NCBI RefSeq assembly: GCF_036323735.1
Contig: NC_086033.1
Coordinates: forward strand, 4,082,826-4,146,825
DNA length: 64,000 bases
Direction of reading: 5' to 3'
Source of the DNA: Rattus norvegicus
Lineage: Eukaryota; Chordata; Mammalia; Rodentia; Muridae
Shown piece by piece: positions 45,381 through 57,649 of this stretch. A program made the position numbers and the translations under genes. How positions within the stretch are numbered: the first letter of the stretch is position 1; every line of letters starts with the position of its first letter. The notes under the pieces are model-generated. The model was given only the letters and a program-made list of their open reading frames with translations, had not been told where the DNA came from and ran no database searches.

Positions 45381-48169
45381 GCTGTCACATCCCTCAGCCT
45401 CCGGGAAATGGATAGACACTGAGCACAAGAACCAGACACCCTAGATAAAGCATAGTGACTGCAAGTGCCAGGGGTTGGGGATAAGACCGTTCACTTGGCC
45501 ATAGCAGAAATGTCTGCTTGGAATCTTGCCCTTTAAGGAAGGGATGGGAGCTAACATTGGACAAGACAGGTGTCTACTAGGTGCCAGTCTTGGGCTAGCT
45601 ACCTGCAAAAAGAGGATACCAGTGCCTGGGAGATTACAGAAACGGCCTTTGCTGCGGTTACCAGGGCTGTCTTGGATTTAATATACCCAATATGTCCTTA
45701 GGGACCCTCATGAAGACACTAACACCCTCTACTGGGTTGCCAAATGATGCCAGTCAGGGTAGCCTCGCTAGTTTGATGGAAAATAGTCCATACAACGCAC
45801 GGAGGCTGAGTTAATATCCTTAGTGTTCCCCAAACAGCCCACAAAACAGAGGAGAAAGCGTCATCCAAGAATTTAAAACTCAAGCCTGGAAACTGATCTT
45901 ATGATCCTAGCATGATCCTGCCTTCTTCATATTGACCTCCCAGCACCTTAGTGTGCTTGGCTATAATGAAATGCACGATGCAGATCAGCTTACAAAGAAG
46001 AAAGGTTTAGTCTGGTTCCCAACCTCAGGGGGTTCAACTGTGACTTCCCTGATGCTCTGGGGCCTGTGTCAGCCACAATGCTTCATGGGAGAATGCTTAG
46101 CAGAGGAAACTTAAACTTTCCACCACCTCTCAATAGCCCTCTGGGGGTGAAGCCTTTAACACTTGGACACTCAGATCCAAGCTACATCACCAAGAAGACG
46201 AATTGCTAAAAAACACTGCTAACCCGCTTTTCTAAGTATTTTGTTTGTGAATGTCGATGCACTTCAGATGGCCTTTGCACCGTGGTATGAACTAGTGATC
46301 AGCATGCTTAGCAAAAACTCACTAAAGAACAGGACACTCAGGGGAACGTAGACGTGGAAGGGGGGCTTGGGGCCGAGAGCTGGCACTTTGAAATACATAG
46401 ACAACAGAGAAACAAGACAATTTGAAAGCGGGTAGAGAACTCAGGGAACGGTGAGGTCCAATTAAAAACTTGATCAGACTTTTCCCTCCCTGAGGTGGAC
46501 GGTTGGACCTGGGGTTACCGGGGAGACCTGCCCCCCAGGGGGAGGCAGTTCTAAGCTATGCAGGTTGTTTTGAAAACATGAGGACTGGAGTTTAATTTCC
46601 AGAACCGATGTGAAAAAGCTGAGCACTGTAGCACACAACTGTAATCCCAGCACTAGAGGTAGAGACAGGCGGATCCTTGAGACTCCATGGCAGACCAGTG
46701 AGAGAGCTTGACTCAAAACACAGGCATGGAATGGTGGGTGCTAGGGTTGTCCTCACACGCACACACACACTCATACGAACACATACACACATCCACACAC
46801 AAGAATAAAGAAAGACATGTGGGAAACCTCACTGAGCATCTGGGGCTCAGCTTTTCTGAGACTCCATAGCCAGCCGGAGGAACTCCTGATCTCTGGAATT
46901 GTTCCGGCCTTATCCCCGATGTAACTGAACTTGTGTCTTTGTGTTTTCATTAATTTTTGTCGGCGTCACCCTCTTGTCTCTCTACCCACCTGTAATGTGG
47001 AGTAAAGGGCATGAAGCCAGAGAAAACAAACCAACAAACTAAAAAGAAGAGACATTTAAATCAGTAGTTATTTTATGCCCTGAGTGAACTTTCCCTTTCT
47101 CTCCCTACCTCCCTCTTCCTGTTTTCCCTTTTCTTTTTTCCTTAAGAAAGTCACAGTTTTCTCACCTTGCCCTTCCAAGTAATGACATCACAGGCGTCTC
47201 CTTGCCCTGAAATGCCTTGGGCACCCAGAGAAAAACAGGTCTCTGGACCGAGAGAGGTCCAGCTACAAGCTCATTTGCATATACGCAGTCCAAATATTCC
47301 TAAGTCTAGAGGACAGGCAGCCCTCCAGCTTCCAGGCACACCACAGAGCTCTCCCCAAGACTGGGCTGGTGCTGGGAGCTATGCATGTGCTCCACTCCAT
47401 CCCCGGGTCCTCTCTCCACACAGCTGCCTTTGTTGTAGGCTCAAAAGCAGAGTTCTCAATCTGAACAGTCATCTCAAAGGGACCCTGCTGCACAGCTTCT
47501 GTCTGCCTCTGTTCCACCTAAGGCTGTTCAGCCGTTACCACAAAAGCTCCTTGTGCCCCATTGACACCATGCTCCGACCAGTTTCCCTGCACAGATTAAG
47601 GACTTAGAGTGTTATTAATAGTAGCTAGCTGCTTGAAAGGCTGGGAATTTCACAGGGTCCAAGGCCTGCTTGGGTAACAGTACCTGCCACCCGCTCAGGG
47701 CTGGCACCTTCTCCATTCCTTCCCGTGTTATTTAATTTTCATAGGCGCACCCCAGGACGCTCCAGGATCCTGAGGCACAGGCATGTAAGCTGATTTGCCT
47801 AAGTCTCCCTATTCCCCAATTCTGTGATGTCCAAGGACAAACAGGTTCATCTGTCAGTACCAAGAGTGCATTGCTCAGCCTACAGTAGCCAGTGTTACTG
47901 CCTCTTAAGGACTCCGAGTCACCTTCCTGCCGCTGAATGCTGCCTTTCGGAAGACTTTAAGATCTCTGAGACCCCTGCTGAAAGCCATCAGTTTTTCATT
48001 GTGGGGCGAACGGGGTCACCATGGAAATCATCAGTTCAGCGCTACAAATGAAGTGGAAAGAGGCCCTACATGTTCCTCAGACTGGGCACAACTTAGTTAT
48101 AGTCCATGACCTGGGACCCTCAGTCTCCTCATCCTGACCCAGTCTGAGGCTCGAAAGTTGCCCCCCCCC

Positions 48170-48860
48170 ACAATCATATACACACTCACACAATCATACA
48201 CACACTCACACAAACACATGCACACACACTCACACACACAATTTCACACACACATGTACACACATACACAATATGCACACACATACACACATATGCACAT
48301 GCATACACACATATACACACATACACACACATGAGCACACATGCACACACACACATACACCACACACTCACATACATACACACACGCACATACACCACAC
48401 ATACACAATCACACACACTCACACACACATGCACACATACCTGCACACATACACACACTCTCTCACACACACAATTTCACACACACATGTACACACATAC
48501 ACAATATGCACATACATACACATATGCACACACATACACATATGCACACACATACACACGTATACACACATACACATGCATGAGCACACATGCACACATG
48601 CACATACACCACACACACAATCATACATACACTCACACACACATGCACACATACACACACTCTCTCACACACAATCTCACACACACATGTACATACATAC
48701 ACAATATGCACACACATACACACATTTACACACACATACACACTCATGAGCACACATGCACACACGCACATACACACGCACATACACCACACACACTCAC
48801 ATACATACACAAACGCACATACAGCACACGCACATGCACACACACACACACACACCTACC
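48170..48860. repeat. complex (CA)n-rich satellite-like tract with higher-order repeats
   Basis: About 690 bp of CACA/CATA. The phrase CACATGTACACACATACAC, or a close variant, with ATATGCAC recurs three times, at about 48241, 48474 and 48674. Long His/Thr or Cys/Val frames are artefacts. Confidence 0.9.
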
Positions 48861-50780
48861 ACCACCACCCTGCTTGCCAGCTTGCTCCTTCTCTGAAGGA
48901 TTAATATATGCAAATAATTCGGAAGTTTCCTCAAACCTGTTTTTCCATGGGTGACCGAAAAACTTGGCTTGTCTCCATGTCTGCCACATTCTACGCACCT
49001 ACCAACTGCCAGGCTTGAGAAGGGGACTAGGAAAGGATTTGGCCCAGGGTCTGTCTTCTCTGTTCAGCCCTGTGGGCAAGGGTGTACATATGTGTATATG
49101 TGTGTGCATATGTGTGTATGTGTGTAGATCAGGCCCTACTGCTCTGTGTCCACATAGAGAAGTGAGAGGAACACCCTCATGAGAAAGTGAGGGACTTCTG
49201 AAGAGGCAGGAAGAGTTTTAAAGAAGCTACAGGTGGGGCCCTGTGGTAGAGTGTCTGCCTTGCTTCAGCTCAGCTCTGGATTCCATACCTAGCTGGGGGG
49301 TGGGGGGAGGCTCCAGAGGGAGGGAGTGAGGGCTTCTGGTAGGCACACACCCCAGAGGCAAGAAAGGAAAAGTGAATCTGGTGGCCCAGTGGTATCTGCT
49401 GGGACTTTTCCACATACTCTGGGAAGGGTGAGAGACTGAGACCAGCTTGTACAATCTCGGGTTGAGCTGGGCTCTGAGCCAGGAAAAAAAATCGGCTTCT
49501 TTGAGAACAAGAGTGAGAGAGAGAGAATTGAGAGGGGAAAAGGGAGGAGAGGGAGGAGGGGAGAGGAGGGGGGAGGAGGGAGAGACAAAGAAACACAGAG
49601 ACACAGAAAAACAGAAACAGGGAGACAGAGACAGAGAGAGACAGAGACAGGAAAATAGTTGATAAAGAAAACCCAGGGACCAAGAACCAGGGTTTGGAGG
49701 AAGAAGCCTTTTGGACGGGAACAGGCTGGGGAGTGGAAGGTAGGGATTGAGAGCTGAGAGGGTAGGGGCCACAGGACTGTCCTGCTGTGAGCAACAGGCA
49801 GAAGCCATTTGGGTGAGTGAGAGCTGGTAGCATTTACATAGCTCTTTACAGTCCCAGGGCTCTCTCTCCAGATTCTTTGCCACGCTGAGCACCCCATTGA
49901 CCCCTCCAGAGAGGCAGCCTTTTAACTCCTTGTTTGGCTTTCTGTGCTGGGGATGGGAGAAGCCACAGGCAAGAGCTCCGATGTGAGTTCTTCCCCCAGC
50001 CCCACTCACTACACAGACTTGAGTTCCAGATAAAAAAAACCAAAGCAGTTCCTCAGATGCCCAGCTCTTCCCTGCCCCCAAGTCTGAGACGATGTCATGC
50101 CACCCACTGGCAACACCTGGGCCAGTGTCCTAGTTCCTGTCTCTCCAGTGTGGTGCCATCTGCCCAGCTCACACCAGATGCCCGCTTCCTTCTCTGGGCT
50201 TCCGGGAGTGACTCAGGTAGGTATTGTGTTCTTGTTTATCCCCCCCCCCCATGTCTTTCTCCCACGGATGGTGAGTGCCACGAATCTCAGCCATGGCTGA
50301 ACCTGGCCACAGCAGGTGCTTTGATGACTGTGACTTTAAAGGAGACCTTTGACTCCTTACCAGCCTTTTAGTCATCCTGGCTCAGGTTAGGCCCTGTGAG
50401 GAGTTGACTGTCAAGTGCGTACCGAGTTTCCGTTTCTCTGAATCAAAGCTCCCTGTGGGCCATGAGTTTCAAGACCCACTCCTGTTTTTCCGATCCTCTC
50501 TAGGTTCTGCCCTTCGGAGTCCTGAGCCTGAGCAGGGCCCAGAAGCATGTGTTCTGCTTACCTCCCGGATCATTACCCCTTCACCTGTGAATGGTAACCG
50601 TCCTAACACCAAAGGTTGTAGATTAATCTCTGTCCTGTGTGAATTTGATAGGAGCTGCGTCACAGTACATCCTCAGTGCAATGGGATTTCTTTCACTCAA
50701 CGTGGTTTTGAGTGAGTGACTTCCTGATTATCACATGTGATAACTACTCTTTCTCTTTCTTTCCTTTTGTTTTTGGCTTG
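48861..50780. other. no gene; purine-rich stretch at 49510-49650
   Basis: Long - strand frames (up to 284 codons) overlap in all three phases because the strand is C/T-rich and stop-poor. None has a recognised domain. Confidence 0.5.
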
Positions 50781-50799
50781 TGTGTGGTGGTGGTTTGGG

Positions 50800-51101
50800 G
50801 CAGGGAGTACTTGTTTTAGAGACAGGGCTTCACTGTGTAGCCCAGGCTAGCCTGGATCTCAGGATCCTCCTAACCTCAGCCTTCCAAGAGCTGGGATTGC
50901 AGATATGGGAAGTAAGACCTTTATGCTGTAAGGATCTACCTCATGGCTACCTAGTAAGACCCTGTCTCAAGAAGAAAAAGGAAAAGGAGGAGGAGGAAGA
51001 GGAGAAGGAGAAGAAGAAAAAGGAGGAGAAGGAGGAGAAGGGGAAGGAGGAGAAGAAGAAGGAGAAGAAGAAGAAGAAGAAGAAGAAGAAGAAAGAGAAA
51101 A

Positions 51102-51136
<35 letters not shown>

Positions 51137-51140
51137 GGGA
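50800..51140. repeat. SINE remains, 133-bp purine tract and (AAAT)n
   Basis: An antisense B1-like piece at 50800-50925 is followed by GTAAGACCCTGTCTCAA, then pure purines at 50969-51101 and (AAAT)n to about 51135. Confidence 0.85.
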
Positions 51141-51312
51141 AAGCAAAGCAGATTTAAATATACAAATCTACAGAAAGGATGTTAGCCTAGAGAACAGGAA
51201 AAAATGTCTGATGTGCTGATTTGGTGCAAGTCTGTGATTTTCGAAATCCCTGATCTTGAGAGGTTCCTGCTCTCTTTTTCCATAGGCTGAGACTTTTAAG
51301 AGTCACAATCTT

Positions 51313-51450
51313 GGGGTTGGGGATTTAGCTCAGTGGTAGAACGCTTGCCTAGCAAGCGCACGGCCCTGGGTTCGGTCCCCAGCTCCGAAGAAAAGAAAAA
51401 GGAAAAAAAAAAAAAGAAAAAAGAAGAAAAAGAAAAAGAAAAAGAAAAAA
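51313..51450 (+). mobile_element. ID element 8
   Basis: An ID core with a long purine tail. It is flanked by AGAGTCACAATCTT (51299-51312) and AGAGTCACAGTCTT (51451-51464), one difference in 14 bp. Confidence 0.94.
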
Positions 51451-51464
51451 AGAGTCACAGTCTT

Positions 51465-53352
51465 GGGGTTCTGGAAAGCCCCCCTTCCCAAGTTCTCTGT
51501 CCTATTGGTTCAAGATGCAAAACCTTGTCTAATGAAGATTCCAGGTCTTGAGATTGCCTCCTTTCTGATCTTGGGCTCAGAATGTCTGTAACTTTCCAGC
51601 TCTCAGAGTTCCAAGACAAGCGAGTTCTAGCCACCAGCTCAGGGAGAGAGGCTCGGTGTTCCCCGCTTACCTGTGAGCATTCGATAAGCTTTCAGAGCGC
51701 TTCCTACTGAAAATGGAGCATGGTGATTTGTCTCTTACCAGTCAGGTATCATCATGTCTTGGCAGTATCCATCTTTCTTCCCATTGCCGTATAATAAGAT
51801 TGGGTCCCAGTTCTCACTGGGGTGTTTCCAGTGTCTCCCTCTCAAACCTGTGCTCTCAAGAGCTTGTGAATGAACACGGTCAGCAGTCACAAGCGAAAGC
51901 AGCTTAGGATGCCTCGGACCTGCAAATACTCACCTCCAGAAAAGTTTCCAGATGCTTCCCTCAAGTGGCTGCACATTCTAAAGTTCCATTTAATTAAATA
52001 ATTAAATTAATTAATTCGTTTTATATGTATATGTCAAACTTCTAGAACTGACGTTCCCTTTCCATCATTTGGGTCCTGGGAATCAAAGGCAGAATCTCAG
52101 GCTTCCCAGCGAGCGCTTTTACCTGCTGAGCCATCTGGCCAGCCTATAGCCTTTGTGCATACCAACATGTATTCTCCCGTGCACGCGTAGAAAGAAGACT
52201 GGTGATAGTGTTGAGTCCGGAGTTGGAAAGTCAAAAGGCAAGCTGGGGGGAAACTGAAACCTCAACAATCTATGCCTTTGGAATGGAAGCATCTTAGAGA
52301 TTTTATTTTATTTTTAATGATGCGCATGCGGGTGCGGTGCCTAAGGAGGCCAGGAGAGGGCGTCAGATCCTCTGGAACTGGAATTATAGGTGGCTGAGAG
52401 GTGCCTAACTTCCGTGCTGAATCCAAACTCAGGTCTTATGCAAGGGCAGCCAGCACTCTTAACCTCAGAGCTATTGCTCCAGCCCCTGAACGGAAATGTT
52501 TTGAAGAATTTGGTGACATTGCTTCTCAGTTACAGGGGAATGGGGAGGCATCTTTCATTAAACCCACCAAGATAGTCACCTGACTGCCTGTGAAGCTTAA
52601 AGCTCTAACCCTCCGACCCTGACGGCTGTCTGACAAAAGCAACAACTAAGGGGGTTGGGGGGGACAGGGAGCTCCTTCGAGGGGAGTCCAGCTGGGGGGA
52701 GGGGAGGTTAAGAAAAAAGCGGGACTGGGAGAGTAAACCCCAGCTAATCGGGCATCCCTGAATTCCAAGTGGCTGTGGAGCTAAGGTGTGGTCTGGGCTC
52801 TGCTGACAATCTGGAAAGACTTGGTGATTGGGAAGCTTCGGAAGATGAGAGGATAAGGAAGGAGAGGAGGCAGTGACGGGAACCTGTGGACTGTGGGTGC
52901 TGTGCCCTTTCTCCTTCCTTCCAGAACATTCCACAACCCTCCTTCCTACCCCCACCCCCACTACCCATACTCCGCTGTAAGAGTTTATTCTAATTCATGA
53001 CTAACTCCCTCACCTACACACTCCGTTTCCGGCCCTGGCCTATCCCATGACCCAGGGGGTAACCTGTTTCTCCAACCGGAACCAACAGGCTGCTGCTAAA
53101 GCACTGGCCTGCAGGGGCCAGCGCTACTGGACCATCTGCCTCCCTCAGCTAGGCTTTTGGATGTGCTGGCAGCAAGCACAGGGCCATTGGTGTCTCCTGG
53201 TGAGACTTGCTAGTCAGGGTCACCCCAACAGGCACATTCGCACATTGGCTTCCTCCCTGGTTTATCCATCCGTCCACCGATTATGATGATGATGATGTTA
53301 CAGACCTTGAGCTCTGTCCCTCCGGCCTCAACCTCCTGAGTGTATGCGGCGC

Positions 53353-53401
<49 letters not shown>

Positions 53402-53984
53402 ACTAGTGTATAGTATAGTGTATTTGGGAAATAGAGGCAGGGAATCAGAGTTCAAGAACAACCCCTTATATGCAGGTCCCAGATTAACCTCAAAGGCCAG
53501 CGAGAGTCTCAGAACTGGTAGGGGGAAAGGCTCAGCAGCAAGGGTGGGTGGAACCTGGGAAGGAGCCCAGGCAGAAAGGCTGCAGAGGTGAGGGCAGAGG
53601 GCAGAGGAGTTTCTGTTGGCGTCTGTTCCACAGCCCACATGATTCTTGCAGTCATCAGTGCGCCCGGACCCCACCTGACCAGCTCTGGTAAATGATTAAG
53701 AATTGAGGATGGCAGTAAAGAACGGTTATTGCTGAAGCCTAGGGGCAGGGAACATGTATAAGACAGATGGGCGGACAGACAGACAGACGGACAGACGGAC
53801 GGACAGAGACGCTAGGAACGTAATGGTTCAGTGGGGAGAGTATTCGCAAGTGTTCGGATGCCCAGCACCTGTGTAAAAGCTGAGCGTCTGTCATCCCCAC
53901 TCTCCTACTGGAAGGCGGGAGGCATGCGTACACACAGGCTAAATGTAAAATAAAAACAAATACATCTTTAAAAATAAAAACTAA
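51465..53984. other. no gene; antisense B3 SINE and microsatellite
   Basis: An antisense B3/B2-type SINE lies at about 52285-52485, (GT)n at 53355-53399 and a CAGACGGA-type tandem at 53762-53815. The rest is unique-looking. Confidence 0.5.
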
Positions 53985-54087
53985 GGGGTTGGGGATTTAG
54001 CTCAGTGGTAGAGCGCTTGCCTAGCTGGGTTCGGTCCTCAGCTCCGGAAAAAAAAAACAAAAAACAAAAAAAACCCCAAAAAACCAA
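53985..54087 (+). mobile_element. ID element 9, with a 13-nt internal deletion
   Basis: The core reads GCCTAG directly into CTGGGTTCGG; the 13 nt CAAGCGCAAGGCC present in the other copies are missing. AAAAACTAA occurs on both sides (53976-53984 and 54088-54096). Confidence 0.9.
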
Positions 54088-54096
54088 AAAAACTAA

Positions 54097-54590
54097 CAAG
54101 GAGTATAGCGCAATGTCATTAGAAGTTATTTTATTGCTTTTCCCCCCACAAAAGTAGTGCTTGGTTTTACTCTAGGTTACTGGGTTATCTACTCTCAGGT
54201 TCTTGGTCATCCAAGTAGCATCAAGGGTGGGTGCCGTCTGATAGGATGGCCTTAACTCAAACCAGATAGTAGTTGGTTACTCCCACTAGCTTTGTGTCAC
54301 CACCGCCCTCGTGTTGCAGATAGCAGGCAGGAGGATACCACTGTAGGTCAGAGGGTTTGTAACTGGGTTGGTGTTTACCTTTCTCCTTGGGTAGTGTGCT
54401 GCGTACACTCTGGTCTGGATAACACTAGCCCATAAGGGTGAAGGCTCTCGGTGGGCGCCATCTTGACCTCTTCACGTGACGTGAGTTGTGTAGGTGTTGT
54501 CTTCCGTAATACATTCTTGCTGTCAGTTTGCAAAGAGCAACCTGTAGCCTTGGCAACGGCCTGGGTTGTTTAGGGTTCCCATGGGGCCCT
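54097..54590. other. no gene recognised
   Basis: I see no repeat or gene that I can name here. Confidence 0.4.
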
Positions 54591-54599
54591 TTGGGTCAA

Positions 54600-55195
54600 C
54601 AATTAAATTAGACACAAGCCATTCCAAGTACCGGAAGCTCCGTTTGGTGACGAGATGTCCAGCTGGAGCTGCCTTCCCTGCTATCTGGCGATCTCATTGA
54701 CTGCATCTTCATATATGCATATATCTTAGGAGCTTCCGCTGTATTAGGTTTCCAAATAACCCCTTAATTTCAGCTCTCCTTCCCCATCCCATATCACTCT
54801 CTCGTTCCCCCTTCCTTTCCCCTCCCTATTTGATCCTCCCATTCCAGCCTGCCCCTGGAATGTTCCCTTCCCCGGGACATCTATCCCCGTCACCTGGTCC
54901 CTCTCTACATCTAATCAGTGGTTCTACAGATTGTAGATTAGGTCTCATTTTGCCTTGGTTAGCACCGACATCCACATGTAAGTGAGCACACACCACATTT
55001 GTTTTTCTGGGTCCAAGTTCCCTCATTCAGGATGGTTTTTGTTTCCTAGTTCCATCCATTTACCTGCAAACTTCATATTTTCACTTGTTTTTAACAGCTT
55101 AGTAAAATTTCTTTGTGTAAATGTATCACTTTTTTTTTTAAATCCATTCATTTGTTGATGGACATCTGGACCTAAACACTACTTTCGAAGGTAAG
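54600..55195 (-). mobile_element. L1 3'-region fragment, antisense
   Basis: On the - strand it reads the L1 3' region, including GATGTCCATCAACAAATG at the right end and GGAACTAGGAAACAAAAACC. It is much shorter than a full L1, and no complete ORF remains. Confidence 0.75.
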
Positions 55196-55239
55196 GCACT
55201 TGCCCAAAAAACAAACTCAGAAGCATCTCTGGGAGTTCT

Positions 55240-55765
55240 CTGTCTAAGAATGTTGTCAGGGATTTTTTTTTTCCTTACAGGCCCTTCGCATATATATTGT
55301 CTTCTGGTGTTGTTTTATACAATTCCTGTGGTGGTAGCTGTGTGTGTCTCTGTGTCTGTTTCTTGTGCTTTTTCTTTGGCCCTTTTCCTTCTGTTTGTTT
55401 TGTTCTATTTCAACTGTTGTTTTTTTTTTAAATCATATTATTACATTATATATTATTACATTACAATCCCTTAGATGCCTGTTAGTTTTATTTTCTTTTT
55501 TGTGTTTGTTTTGGGGTTTCTTTGTGTAGCTCTGACTGTCCTGGAACTCACTCTGTAGACCTTTGATCTCAGTGATCTACCGGCCTCTGCTTCCCAAGTG
55601 TTGCATTTAAAGGCTTGTGCCACCATGACTACCTTCCTGTTTCCTAAGGAGAGACAAAAAAGAGGTCGATCTGGATGGGAGGGGAGGTGGGGAAGAACTG
55701 GGGAGAGAAAACCATAATTAGAATATCTGTATAAAAACATTTTCAATTAAAAATATTTTAAACAA
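55240..55765 (+). mobile_element. L1 3'UTR, sense, with an antisense B1 inserted
   Basis: TTAGATGCCTGTTAGTTT, then GGAGAGACAAAAAAGAGGTC and GGGGAAGAACTGGGGAGAG, follow the order of a rodent L1 3'UTR, which ends in an A-rich tail. An antisense B1 at about 55490-55635 interrupts it. Confidence 0.75.
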
Positions 55766-56039
55766 AAATAAGTAAATACATATATAAATGAGTAGATAAA
55801 TCAATAAAAACCAACGAGTTGGAAGACCAGGACCAACAGGTCGTACCATCAATTTAAGCTTATCCCTGACTAGCTTACAAATGAATGAGACTCAGACCAT
55901 GGTTATTTTGTTTGGCTTTGACAATTATTGGGAAGTCACCCCTATTCTACTTTTCTAACTGCTATCCTGGCTACCTCCCTAGCGGTGTACCGCAGATACC
56001 GGTGTTTCTCCTGGCCAAGTGCTCATCTCCTCTCATGAT

Positions 56040-56275
56040 GTCCTCTTCCCCCCTCCTCCTCCTCTTCTTCTTTTTCCTCCCCTCTCCTCCCCCTCCTCTT
56101 CCTCTTCCTACATTTCCTCTCCTCCTCCTCCCTTCCTCCTCTTCTTCTTCCTACACTTCCTCCCCTCATCCTCCTCTTCCTCTTCCTCCTCCTTACCTTC
56201 CTCCTCTTCCTCCTCCTTACCTTCCTCCTCTTCCTCCTCCCCCTGGCCTCTCCTCACTCCTTTCTCTTCTCCACC
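56040..56275. repeat. pyrimidine-rich (CCTCTT)n tract
   Basis: CT-rich throughout, with a 24-bp unit containing CTTACCTTCCTCCTCTTCC repeated near 56190-56260. Confidence 0.9.
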
Positions 56276-56511
56276 CCCAACCAGGTAACTCAAAACCCAC
56301 CTACCTTTAATCCTTCCAGTAACTGGCTGCAGCCAATTTTATTTAACCAATAGATTTAAATCAAGGGACAAGGTCTGCACAACAGGGTCCATAGTTAACA
56401 TTACAATACATAGCAGCACACCAAACCTTACCACTAACACTCTAGGTTGTCCCTCTGAGTTCTATCTGTGCTTCTTGGCATGTGTGTGTCTACATAAGTG
56501 TGCTCCCACAG

Positions 56512-56557
<46 letters not shown>
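56512..56557. repeat. (CA)n microsatellite
   Basis: About 23 CA units. The flanking 56276-56511 and 56558-57094 show no gene. Confidence 0.95.
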
Positions 56558-56558
<1 letters not shown>

Positions 56559-57094
56559 TAAAAGGAAGTGTAGACTCTGCTTTAGACTGGACAGTGGGTA
56601 GTCATCCCATACTTGGCTCTGTCCCACTCAACAGATGATGCCTGGAAGAAACTGCCCAGCCCAGGCTGGCAAAACTCACTCAGGGATCCTGCTCTGGATC
56701 ATTCTAGGCAATGGAAAAGTGGGACGCCCCAAGACAGGAGCCCCACCCTCATCCTGGTCCAGGTTGACTCAAGCCTAGGGCATGGCTGACTCCTTTCTGA
56801 GCATCAGACTTCTGAGTATGCAGTTGTCTCACCCCACCTCTCTCCACGACCAACCCGCTCTCAACCTGGCACTTTCTCATTTCCCATCAAAGGCTCCTCC
56901 AAGGTCCCCGCTCTCCCAAGCCACCTCATGGTCCCGTCTTAAGAACCACTGAACCATAAAGGCCAAGAACATCCCCGACACATGGGAAACAATGAGTCAG
57001 CTACACGGGAAGCAAACACACAAACAGGACCAATGTCCAAGACCCACGCTCCCCTCAGTGCCCTGAGACAAATTTATCCTACAGATCTTAGACC

Positions 57095-57505
57095 TGTAGG
57101 CTGTTTCCGGAAGCCTTGTAAATATCGGACAGTCGTTGGAGACTATCGCACGCCTAACGTCTCGCCAGCAAGAACGACGCGCGGACACCAGGATCCTTCT
57201 GCAGCAAAGCGTTTATTACATCTTGATGAGGAGAGAGTGAGCCCCAGAATGGTGCTGCTTATATACACCCTAATGTGGCGTGTCCACGCCTGATTGGTTG
57301 CTTACCCATGATCTCATAGGCACGCCCCAGAGTGGGCAAAGACCTGGCATGAAGGCACTCTTGCACATGCGCACACAGTTAACTTCCTGAAAGGAAGTCG
57401 GCTGTCGCCATCTTGTAATGGCGGAGGCTATCCTGGCCTTCCACGTGGGGCGCAGTGGAAGCCAGCGCCATCTAGCGGTGGCGAATGTTATTGCGGCCCT
57501 CTACA
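57095..57505 (-). mobile_element. solo LTR, IAP/ERVK-like
   Basis: The 411-bp block has terminal inverted TGTAG and CTACA. Read on the - strand it has U3 with GCCATTACAAGATGGCG, a TATA box (TATATAA, from + 57259-57265), a poly(A) signal AATAAA (from + 57212-57217) and a U5. No viral gene lies on either side, so it is a recombined solo LTR. The flanks (TAGACC and GGAGAC) do not give an exact 6-bp duplication. The family name is inferred. Confidence 0.85.
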
Positions 57506-57649
57506 GGAGACAACCAAAATGCCCACCAGTAGGGAACTGGTTTAACATGAAGACATATCTAAACAGCAGGACACTGTACAGCTGTGTAAAAGAATGGGGC
57601 TGTGCTTGCTAGCTTTCATCTTTTGTGGGCTTTTTTGTTTGCTTCCTTG

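Larger units (their letters stand above)
42691..48170. other. mostly unique sequence, no gene recognised
   Basis: It contains a G-rich minisatellite (44846-44904), a MIR-like stretch (about 45265-45380) and B1 copies near 44345-44480 and 46617-46720. Frames of up to 150 codons show no domain I know. Confidence 0.45.

Noticed and set aside
48170..48860. possible CRISPR-like or coding array (long His/Thr frames)
   Set aside because: The tract is CA microsatellite with no constant repeat-spacer pattern, in a vertebrate genome.
49227..50081. 284-codon open frame on the - strand
   Set aside because: Two other long frames overlap it on the same strand. The C/T-rich strand has few stop codons and the protein is low-complexity Ser/Leu/Pro.
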